From NCBI GenBank assembly GCA_963932465.1, contig OZ010794.1, positions 443,673,502-443,737,501 of the forward strand: a DNA stretch of 64,000 bases, written 5' to 3'. Each line of letters starts with the position of its first letter. The stretch's first letter is position 1. Position numbers and translations under genes: made by a program. A model generated the notes under the pieces. That model searched no databases and was not told the DNA's origin. It saw nothing but the letters and a program-made list of their open reading frames with translations. This document shows positions 55,143 through 64,000 of this stretch, piece by piece. This stretch comes from Maratus speciosus. Taxonomy: Eukaryota > Arthropoda > Arachnida > Araneae > Salticidae.

Positions 55143-55931
55143 TCTACCCTATATATATAAAATCCTAATGAATCGAATTGAAACGAATTTATGTAACGAT
55201 TCTATGAAACGACTGATTAAACAACTGATTACGTTTCACGGCGATTTCTCCTAAAATATGGAATACTTTGCGATGAAATTAACACCAAAAATCCGTATTG
55301 ATCCACAGATCTCAAAACTGGTATTAGAATTTTAAAATTAGAATTAGTTTTCGAAATATTAATTTTTTTCTAATTTTAAATACTTTTTTTCTAATGATGG
55401 CAACTCAAATTTTAATCATAACAGATAATTTTTTTCATATTTTAGAAAAGGTTATTTTAAATTAATTTGGCGACGAGTTTGGCCTCCCTTAAATGTATGC
55501 TAAGAAATGCATCATGTTACTTTTATTCAGAATTCAATTTTTTTTCATTATCATTTTATTTAATACAAAACTTTCATTTAAAATTGAAACCTTTAAAATA
55601 AATGGCTTTTACTTCATTCTTTTTTTTAAACGAAACGAAAAGAAAAAAATATTTGACACAGATGTCATATACGCAACGGGGTACCTAATTGGCGCCAAAA
55701 TGGCGTTATTTTGCCTGACATGGTAACCCGGCTATTGTTGCTCATTCATTAATAAATGTTTATTTGATTTTATTTTCTTTTTATTTACAAAAAATGTTAT
55801 AAATTGTTTTGTTCCATAGTTATTAATTAATTTGTTTTCATTTATTGTTATTTCATTTTAAAAATAACAGAAAATAATTTAAAAATACATATGTAACAGG
55901 TATTTGAAAACGAGGTTTTCGCCAAATTGTC

Positions 55932-55965
<34 letters not shown>

Positions 55966-56267
55966 CGCCAAACCCGGTGCGTATGTGACAATGCAACAAA
56001 TCATGAGATTTAATTTCCACTTCAAAGCAACGTTTTAATGTTATTACTTCTCCCGTCGACCAATTTCGCCAAATTATATAAATAGCCAAATTATACAAAT
56101 TGATATATTTTTTTATTTTAAATAACAAAAGAACAAATAGATTAGTATAACATTAATAAAAATACAAATAAAACGTCGAAATAAAAATCACTTGATGGCG
56201 TGAACATGTGTAACTTCCTTAAAGTCAAGTGAATGTGACATTTACGATCAACCATTATTGGCATTTA

Positions 56268-56389
56268 GACCAATGTCAGACGGGCGTCTTTTTTGCTTAG
56301 GTATTATCCATTCACAATGTATTTAGCATTGTGAATGGATAATACCTAAGCAAAAAAGCAGCAAAAATGACGCCCGTCTGACATTGGTC
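56268..56389. mobile_element. PIF/Harbinger-type hairpin MITE, 122 bp
   Basis: Nearly perfect arms starting GACCAATGTCAGACGGGCGT on both strands, with the 3-bp TSD TTA (56265-56267 and 56390-56392). The hairpin is long enough to form an miRNA-like fold if transcribed. Confidence 0.8.
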
Positions 56390-56974
56390 TTAGTGTTATA
56401 GTTTGGCGACAGATTTTTGGTCGATGGGATAACCAAGTAGCACCGTTTTAATTTACCACTCGAAAAATAAAAAAATGCTAACTGGCGAGTTAAAAAAAAG
56501 CTATTGGCGAGATTTTCACCCGCCTAACATAAAAGTACCATGAATTCTTTGTGATCATGGCAACTTTTATGTAGTTTTATTCGAAAAAATAATTTTGATT
56601 CTTTAATCAAAATGGAAACCTTTCCTATGAAAAGCGAAGGAATCAGCCCGTTGTTTATGGCAGTTAAATGACTTGGACTATTATAATATAAACGAAATAA
56701 TGGGGATAGAATAATATTCGGCGACTTATCACACCTGTGGCTGGCTAACATTAAAGTACCAAAATGGCCGCCTGGAATATAAAAAGCGAAGGGATCCGCC
56801 TGGAGCTGTTGATGATAGTCACATGACTTAGGCTATTATTATAGAGATTGTTTTCAATTTTAAAAACAGCGCAAAGAATAATATTTCCTAACGATTAAAA
56901 ATTTATTTTCACGTGACTATTAAAAACAGAAAAAAAAAAAACTTTAAAATTACTATTAAATGAGTACGTGTTAA

Positions 56975-57394
56975 GGTTGTTCTTAACTGATCTGCTCAAC
57001 AAGCGCGAAACGTTTTTACCTATTCACAAATTCATTTTTTAATGGAAAGTTATAAAATTAGAAAGCCTAGCCATGGAAGCGATTTGGAATTGAACTGTGT
57101 TTTCCATTTTTTGATCAATCAATTACATACTAAGTTATAAGAGATTCTGATCACGTGACAAACACGTTATTCGTCCGCTCTTGAGTGCTCTTTCTTCCTT
57201 CGCGCGGAAATTCGGCTCAAAACGCCCACTTTGACACTATTTTCTGAAAGATCTAATGCGTTTGCAAAAAAATGGAAAAAATAGCTCAATTACATAGTTT
57301 CTGAACAACAACACCAGCTAGTTTCATGCATTTTCGAACAAAAATAAATTAAAACTTATGTCAGAAAGTTGCCCTTTTGAATTTGAGAACACCC
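56975..57394. mobile_element. TTAA-flanked MITE, copy 2
   Basis: It is the inverted-orientation copy of 39333-39757. TTAA at 56971-56974 and 57395-57398; same ends and internal blocks (for example TTCCTTCGCGCGGAAATTCG). Confidence 0.85.
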
Positions 57395-57502
57395 TTAAAG
57401 GCAGGAAAATATTGAAAATTATGTCCTGAAAATTGTATTTACACGTGAATATTAAAAGGGAAAGGAAACTTTAAAATAATAAATACATTAATATGCGTTT
57501 AA

Positions 57503-57708
57503 TCCTTTCACGGACAAGGCACTTCTATTCGTAAAATCTTGAAATCAGTGAATGGCACCAGAATTTACAAACAAATTTCGAAATACAAAAATGCTTTTGT
57601 TCACTTACTTAATAAAAGGGAAATTTTCATCCCAATATTCTGATGTTAATGTGGCATTTAAGAATTAAAATTAAGTGGTCCAAAAATGAACCACCACCCT
57701 TGAAGGGG
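57503..57708. mobile_element. TTAA-flanked (piggyBac-type) MITE, relative of 29271-29482
   Basis: TTAA at 57499-57502 and 57709-57712. The ends are TCCTTTCACGGACAAGG and, opposite, CCCCTTCAAGGGTGG. It shares AATGGCACCAGAATTTAC with the copy at 29271. Confidence 0.6.
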
Positions 57709-58189
57709 TTAAAGCAGCAAATTTTAGTAATTGTATTATGTCAATCGTTTTTTAACGCTGTTAAAAATACCGAGAGACAAATACTTTGTTTACTTAATTC
57801 ATTTTATTTTAGCTTCTTTTCAAATGTTTAACTGATCTTCTTTAACCAAACACGAAAACAACCATTGGATGTCTTAACAGCAACTGATTCTGCCTTAAAT
57901 TTTTGCAATCAAAGGGAATTGAATGGAAACCCGTTTACAGGGAGATCGCTACAGGTTTTTTCAGTATAATTCAATCTTCTCTAATATTTTTAAAACCGAT
58001 CAGATTAGCGTGCTTTTAGATTCTACACTCTACAGTGTCTGAACGGGGGTTGGCGAGCGTAGCTTGCAGGGGGCAGAGCCCCTAGTATAAATATAAAAAG
58101 AAACAAAATTATGAAGCAAACAAAAAAGAAAAGCTGTAGCTGAAATTAAAATGTTAAAAGAAAAAAAAAATGAAACTTACACAACAAAA

Positions 58190-58905
58190 TCAGAGTCGTC
58201 GCCGTGGGGGATTATGGGGGGAGCCCTTCCCCTCCAATATGTGGAAATTCGAGCGTAGAGTTGGGAAATTATAGATTTTTGAGACATTTTTTTTTTAAAT
58301 AATAATAAAAAAGAAAAAAGAAACAAACAAAAAAACAAAACAAAAAACAAACAAAAAACAAAAAACAAAAAACAAAAAAAAAAAAACGAATTGCTTATTG
58401 TTTTGGTGATTACGTTTCCGAGTGCTGTAACAGTAAATAACCTAAATTACCAAAAGAAATACCAAATGAAATCCGCCACACTCAATCTCTTATTGTATTT
58501 TCCAGTTCTACAGAAATATTATTCATCTACTCAGTGTTGCCAGTGGGCTACTTTTTTTAAATTCAGATTTCTTGATTGGCACTACTTTTCTAAAATAGTA
58601 AAATTTGCCTTATTTAATGACATATTAATTAAGGCGAAAACAAGGGAAATTTTACCATTTCAGAAAAGTGGTGCCAATCAAGATATCTGAATTTAAAAAA
58701 AAGTAGCCCACAGGCAACACTGCATCTACTATACTTGAATTTCTCTACTCCTGTATATAACAGCTGACTTTAATCTTGGAAAGTATATTTTTTTTTGAAA
58801 GTATTTTTTATGCTTAAATATCATTATTACATACGTTGCACGGTCGTACAGATTATTTTAGTTGAAAATTGGTGCAAGTTGGGAAATTTTCGAATTCTCT
58901 TTTGT
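58190..58905. mobile_element. Decayed relative of the hAT element 12598-15672
   Basis: The left part (GGGGGGAGCCC..., AGAGTTGGGAAATT) and the right part (AAGTTGGGAAATTTTCGAATT) match the ends of the hAT at 12598-15672. The intervening transposase region is deleted. Terminal CAGGGGCG bases are not preserved. An A-rich microsatellite lies at 58312-58386 and a MITE at 58532-58722. Confidence 0.65.
58532..58722. mobile_element. hAT MITE, 191 bp hairpin
   Basis: The ends are CAGTGTTGCCAGTGGGCTAC and, opposite, CAGTGTTGCCTGTGGGCTAC. A perfect 8-bp TSD, CATCTACT, flanks it (58524-58531 and 58723-58730). The whole element is nearly palindromic. Confidence 0.9.
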
Positions 58906-59796
58906 TCATTGCTTTTACAAATACAAAAGCGGTGTCACTGACACGACTGTATTTCGCAAAGAAATAACCGAAATGTTATGTAAACTTGACAGACACTAAT
59001 CTTTTGAAGACTTGTACTTTCTAGGAATAGTATGGATAATTTGTTGGCGCTGGGAGTTAACAAATTATCCGGGACTTTTCATTACATGTTGTATTAGTAT
59101 TGCTCCCGGTTTTATCGCATTTAAATTTATTCGATTGTATCCCGGCAAATGCGATATAACGAGGGACTCTTATACTGTACTTATTCCATGTACTTAATTT
59201 CAAGTATATACTGGATCTGTTACTTGTCATCAGATTGCAGGTTCGGTAAATTCAAATTATTCCATAGTGCGCATAATTGTTTATAACAAAATTTTTAAAC
59301 CGAAAAAAAGTTGTGATCCGAGGAAAGGAGTACAAAACAATTGCTGAGCAGTGTAACCTGCTAAGACGTAAACCAATCTAAAACAGAAATTTTCTCCATC
59401 CCCTGAGTAGGATGTAGTGGAGGGTATACGCCGTATACCTTTTGGATTTTTTGAAGAAACTCCGTATACTCCTCTGTTTTGTAAATAAAATTATAGCGTA
59501 TAAAATCTGGGAATGCCTCTGCCTATAGCGTATAACTTCTGGTTTTGTTATGACTATAGCAGTGCCGCGAGAGTTTGCTTTAATAGGTTTTCACTGTATA
59601 ATCAAAGCCTATTACTGTTTTGACTCTATCGAACATATTTTGGAAAATGTAGTATGTACAAATATTTCTGATTACATTCAGAATTGATACAATTAAAAAT
59701 TATTAATTTGCGTTAAAACAAGTTTCATACAACTGATTACTTAACAAAAGTATTTCAGTGAAGAAAAATAATCCATTGAACACTGATTTAGGTTGT
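58906..59796. other. Spacer with a relic pogo-type terminus
   Basis: A CAGTATAAGAGTCCCTCG-type end (read on the minus strand from about 59178) flanked by TA looks like a Tc1/mariner/pogo terminus, but no partner end was found. Otherwise nothing is recognised. Confidence 0.4.
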
Positions 59797-59798
59797 AC

Positions 59799-59849
59799 AG
59801 TAAGGATCTGTTATCCAGAATGCTTAGAACCTGAGATATTCTCGATAAG

Positions 59850-59885
<36 letters not shown>

Positions 59886-61084
59886 TAATTCGGAACACTT
59901 TACTATAACTATTAAGAATTGTACAAACTAACGGTATGAAATGAATGAATATGAAATATGCATGAATAGTAAATACATTTATTACAAATTTGTTAATTTA
60001 ATTACTTATTTACACAAAATAAAAACATTCTAAATTACAATTCAAAATTAAAAAAAAATTATATCAACACATAGAAATCTTATTTTTAGGACTTGAGAGC
60101 AGAATCCTTTGATTTTTATTATTATTTTTTTTAAATTCGTGTCCTTTACTAAACTGTTTTAATCTTTTAGCCCAATATATTAAATTACGCCTTCATTTCA
60201 ATAAAGTTTATTCGGAATTCGTTCAACAATTTTTGAACTTTTCATGATTTTTTATTGCGATTTCTGGAGTTGTTCATGTTTTTCGGCGATTTTTTGACAT
60301 TCGTAAAAGAGACCCTGTTTTAATCTTTTAACCCAATATAGTAAATTTTGTCCTCTGCAACTATTGAAATTTTAGCAATCTTTTATGCGACTTTTAGCGA
60401 TTCGTTTCGATTTTTCCACGTTAATTAGAAATCTTATTTTTAGGACTTGAGAGCAGAATCCTTTGATTTGGATTTTTGGAACATCTCTATTGGCTGCTTA
60501 TAGCATGCCTTTTGCACTAATTGCTCCTGTATACTGACATGATTTGCTGTTCAAGGAAGTAGCTTCTTTGTTGCATTCCACAAATCAGTTTTTCAATTGA
60601 AAAATATCAGTAGCTCACTTTGAAAAAATTTCCGCCCACCTCATTCTGCTGCTCATCATTATCACTTCAATTAGACACATCATTTGTCATTTACCACAAA
60701 TCTCACTGCCAGCCATCTGATGACGTTATAAGGGAATCTTCATCAGCAATTAGGCAATCTTATACTTCCTTTTGATCCAACAATTGAGCTTCTGAACATG
60801 AAAGTCCTTTAGTTTAGTTAGTCCAGAGCACATCTGTAATAATTTCCTTATGCTTGGAAATTTTAAATTCTTCAACTTCAGGCGCATTCACACAATCAGA
60901 AATTATTGTAAATGTCCACAAATTATGTCACCCACTGATGATTGTATATCTGTCTGATGCATCTTATATACTTGGTATAAAATAAATCTTTAGTTTTTAA
61001 GTTTTTGAAATGAAACAAATTAAGTTTTAGTTCTCATTTTGCATTCTGGTTTTTGAAGCATTTCGGATAACGTACCACACACTG
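59799..61084 (-). mobile_element. Pogo-type element, 1286 bp, degenerate
   Basis: The ends CAGTAAGGATCTGTTATCC and, opposite, CAGTGTGTGGTACGTTATCC are flanked by TA (59797-59798 and 61085-61086). The minus strand near 60800-60680 hints at the acidic C-terminal tail of a Tigger-like transposase (L-L-D-Q and A-D-E-D), with stops. A 34-base poly(T) run near 59851-59884 and internal duplications (60070 and 60425; 60155 and 60320) are present. Confidence 0.7.
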
Positions 61085-61150
61085 TACTTTATGATTTATT
61101 ATATTATGCCAGCTTTTGATCTCAAATTCACTCCATTCAGAAGTAATCTA

Positions 61151-62987
61151 TCTATATTATAAAGGGCAAACATATCTGTGCGTAACGCATACGTCATTTT
61201 GCGAATGGCAACATTTTGAAATTTGAAATAAAATTTTGGTTTTGTAATTTTCTCTACTGCAAATTTTTTAAACTTCTAAACATCGCACATTTTAAATTTT
61301 TACACCGTCGTATAAGGAAAAAATACTCTTTTAAATGCAATTCGTTTGAAAGCTGTATCTCAATTTATTTTTGAGATATTAATTTTTTTGTAGTTTTTAA
61401 TACCATTTTTCTTATCGTGGCAACAAAAGTACCCCATTTCTATTGAAAGCCATTGAAAGTAAACGGAAAATTGTCGAAAACAGGAGATACTGTATCTTTT
61501 TGTTGCCATTTTCTCAAAAAACATGAAAAAAAAAGTTGAAATTAAAATATGGGCTACTTCAAGAATATTGCCTGTTATTCCATGATAATGACGTCATATG
61601 AATACTTTTCTATAGACGAAGTTTAAAAATGGATTGTAAAAGGGGATTGCTTTAGCTAATGCAAATGACGTCATTTTATAAAAAAGCGTGTATTTTAATT
61701 TTTAAACCTGAATTATGTTTTGTAGAAGTGCGTCATTTTCACAGCCCAGCTGCTTTGAAATTCTTCACAGGTGAAAATGCTTCACTTTTGAAAATAATGT
61801 AATCGAAATCACACACTGATAAAACGCAATGTTTTACAAAAATTTAGAGTGCCTTTATAGAAGAAAGGTGACATGCAAATAATAGCGATTTACATTACAG
61901 AAATTCATGATTCTCGCCTGGATGGATTTGCTTCGCCGAGTTAGGCAAGCAAACATATAATTCGTGGTATGGTTTAAAATAATATCATGTTCCTGAAGTT
62001 TTTATCTAAAATTCTCTCGAATAATAAAGTTTTAATGCTATTCTTTAGGACATTCTACTATAATTTTATGAAAATAACATAATTTGCTTAATTTAATTTT
62101 TCTTAATTTTATATAATCTATATATTTAAAACACAAGTGCGTTTTTTAGCATCCGCCCTGATCTTTCTGCTGAACCAATTTTACTAATAGTTTTTTTAAC
62201 TGAAAGCTCTTCATTTATAGATGTGATCGCACTATCTGTTTTTTTTTAAATGTCCCACTTTTATATTTTAATTTTAAAAGCATTTTATGAAATTTCTTCA
62301 AAATGGTGAAAATTAGATAGCTTTCATTATTGCAGACAAGGGAGAAATAATGAGGTACTTTTATCTTTATTCATGCTATTTTCTGATAAAAATTCAAAAT
62401 TGTTGATAAATATTGTTGTATAGGGTTAAGTGGCGCAAAATTCCATTAGGAGCAGAATATTATATTAGGGAGATAATAACGGAAAATGACATACTGCTTT
62501 TAAAAACACGCATTTTTCCTCATAAATTTTCTATATTGTTTTTCCTTCTGCATGTGTACTGATACTACGTTTCAGGCATTAGGCGGAATGCTTATTTAAG
62601 TGAAAATGAAATCATATTTAAAAGAAAACGATCATTTTCTTAGATAAAACTAAACATTTTAACACAAATGCGTTAAAAAACATAAATTACGGAAATTTTT
62701 TACTCTCCGGAATTGAGATTAGAATCTCAAGTAAAGGGTGCGTCTGTTCACATAAAAGATGCGGCTGACAACCGTGACTTCAAGTTTTGAGTTAAAATGA
62801 TTTTTAAATGATCAAACAAAATACAATTTTTTTAAAAATGATGAATATGGATATGAGAAGTGAGTATGCAAATTTTGAGAAGGTGAAAATGGTTGTTTTT
62901 CATTCCGGGATACCAAGCATAAGAGCTTCAATTGATAACCACATCGTAATAACTAATCTTTACTATATTTTACTGATTAAGTATCTA
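61151..62987 (+). mobile_element. Helitron-like repeat, copy B
   Basis: It starts TCTATATTATAAAGGGC after A. It is collinear with copy A (44865) over the first 300 bp, and again over the segment equivalent to 45280-45820 (ACACGCATT, AACGATCATTTT, CATAAGAGCT motifs). Copy C begins directly at its end. Confidence 0.55.
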
Positions 62988-64000
62988 TCTATATTATAAA
63001 GAACAAACGTATCTGTGCGTAACTCTGAGATCATTTTGCGAATGGCAACACTTCATGATCAAATTTCAATCTTGAAATTTTCGCTACTGCAATTTTTTAA
63101 TTTTCTGACCATCGTACATTTTCAATTTTCATCGCATAGGGAAGAATTTACTTTCAAATGCAATTTGTTTAAAAACTGCATCTTAATTGACTGATGTATT
63201 ATATTTTCTAAAATAATTTTTAAGCATGATTTTTTTTAAAGTTTATCTTATCACGTGCCGGTTTCAATACATAATAATAATAAACATTTTGCACACAAAG
63301 CAACAAACATTTTTCAGCATTTGATTCTGACTATTTTTGCATAACGAAATTAATACTTCCTTTATAAACAAATAAAATAATAATATTAAAAAAACCGCCA
63401 ATCTAACATATTTGTGAAAGACAAATTAACGAAATTAATACTTCTTTTATAAACAAATAAAAGAATAATATTGTAAAAACACAAATCTAACATGTTTATA
63501 ATCGTACAATTTAAATTTTTAGATCACCAAATAGGATTTTTTTTTTCAAATGTAATTTGTTTGTAAAGTTGATCTCAGTTTTTTGACTGTCTATGGTTTT
63601 AAAAAGAATTTTAAAGCATTAAATATTTTTTAATTTATCTATATCGCGCGGAGCTCGATTACGAAAGATTAATCCGTTTGCTCTTAAAACAAAATAAAGA
63701 CTTCATTTTCTTACGGCTAATATCCATTAAAAAAAAAAAATTCCCTGTGAATAAATAAATAAAATAATATAAATAAAACACAAATTTAACAGACATGTAT
63801 AAGCTCTGAAATTATCAGAATATAAAAGGATGTCATAAGTAGCAAAATCTTGGTCAAATAACTCTTAGCATGCGGCTAATAAGAAAATATCGCTTTTGAT
63901 GAATTTCAAAAATTTATTTAATTGTATAATTCGTATTTTCCATATGAAAAATGCTTTTTTTTATGTAAGTGGGCAATCTAAAAAATTTATTGCATATACA
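62988..64000 (+). mobile_element. Helitron-like repeat, copy C, runs off right edge
   Basis: It starts TCTATATTATAAAGAAC after A and shares the 5' blocks of copies A and B (GTGCGTAA, TTTTGCGAATGGCAACA). Its interior contains further diverged direct repeats (AAACAAATAAAA(T/G)AATAAT near 63368 and 63451). The 3' end is not in the window. Confidence 0.5.

Larger units (their letters stand above)
55143..58085 (+). mobile_element. Helitron, 2.9 kb, non-autonomous, carrying MITEs
   Basis: It starts TCTACCCTATATATATAAAA after A (55142). It ends GGGGGCAGAGCCCCTAG before T (58086), preceded by GGGGGTTGGCGAGCG, the same 3' signature as the Helitron at 10742-11864. The hairpin GGGGC-AGA-GCCCC abuts CTAG. 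No Rep/helicase. Insertions inside are 56268-56389, 56975-57394 and 57503-57708. A poly(A) run lies at 55934-55962. Confidence 0.75.

Overview
This is an AT-rich animal nuclear window, most likely from an arthropod. A chelicerate such as a spider is my best guess, inferred from general resemblance of the repeats rather than proven. It holds one recognisable host gene, split by introns, in a dense and deeply nested landscape of transposable elements. There are no operons, CRISPR arrays, rRNAs or functional tRNA genes. All element boundaries were read by eye from terminal repeats and target-site duplications (TSDs). No database search was possible, so superfamily names are inferences from TSD length, terminal motifs and protein remnants. 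Host gene: three exons on the minus strand (27524-27423, 27288-27136, 22825-22543) join in phase and encode the N-terminal 179 residues of an OXA1L-like mitochondrial inner-membrane insertase. The rest of the gene was not found and probably lies beyond the left edge or behind a very long intron. Intron 2 is largely a TA-flanked DNA transposon (22829-26800) that contains a second, long-inverted-repeat element. The transposon boundary coincides with the 3' splice site of exon 3. Left third (1-22500): the gag-protease half of a Ty3/gypsy element with a probable 5' LTR; a TA-flanked MITE; a hAT element (5345-9305) containing another hAT (6676-9057) and a long hairpin; a pogo-like MITE; a Helitron (10742-11864) carrying a tRNA-derived SINE; a hAT with a decayed transposase (12598-15672); and a 4.8 kb repeat (16351-21120) that has received a hAT MITE and a 9-bp-TSD element with a palindromic minisatellite. 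Middle (27500-41600): the OXA1L 5' flank, a pogo-like transposon, a TA hairpin MITE, an intact single-ORF gag-pol Ty3/gypsy element (31121-35191) with an odd 90-bp flanking duplication, a 3.3 kb repeat with two nested tandem arrays, and an inverted duplicate of the OXA1L upstream region at 40.5 kb. Right third (41600-64000): a hAT with three levels of nesting; Helitron-like repeats; a broken gene of an arthropod PIN/XPG-like family split by a TA transposon; a Tigger/pogo transposase pseudogene cut by a Harbinger-type MITE; a 2.9 kb Helitron with three MITEs inside; a decayed hAT; a pogo-type element; and two Helitron-like repeats lying end to end. The most notable points are the transposon edge forming an OXA1L splice acceptor, the gypsy copy with a 5'-truncated LTR and 90-bp target duplication, an in-frame UGA as the only break between gag and protease, and several empty-site comparisons inside the window that prove insertions.
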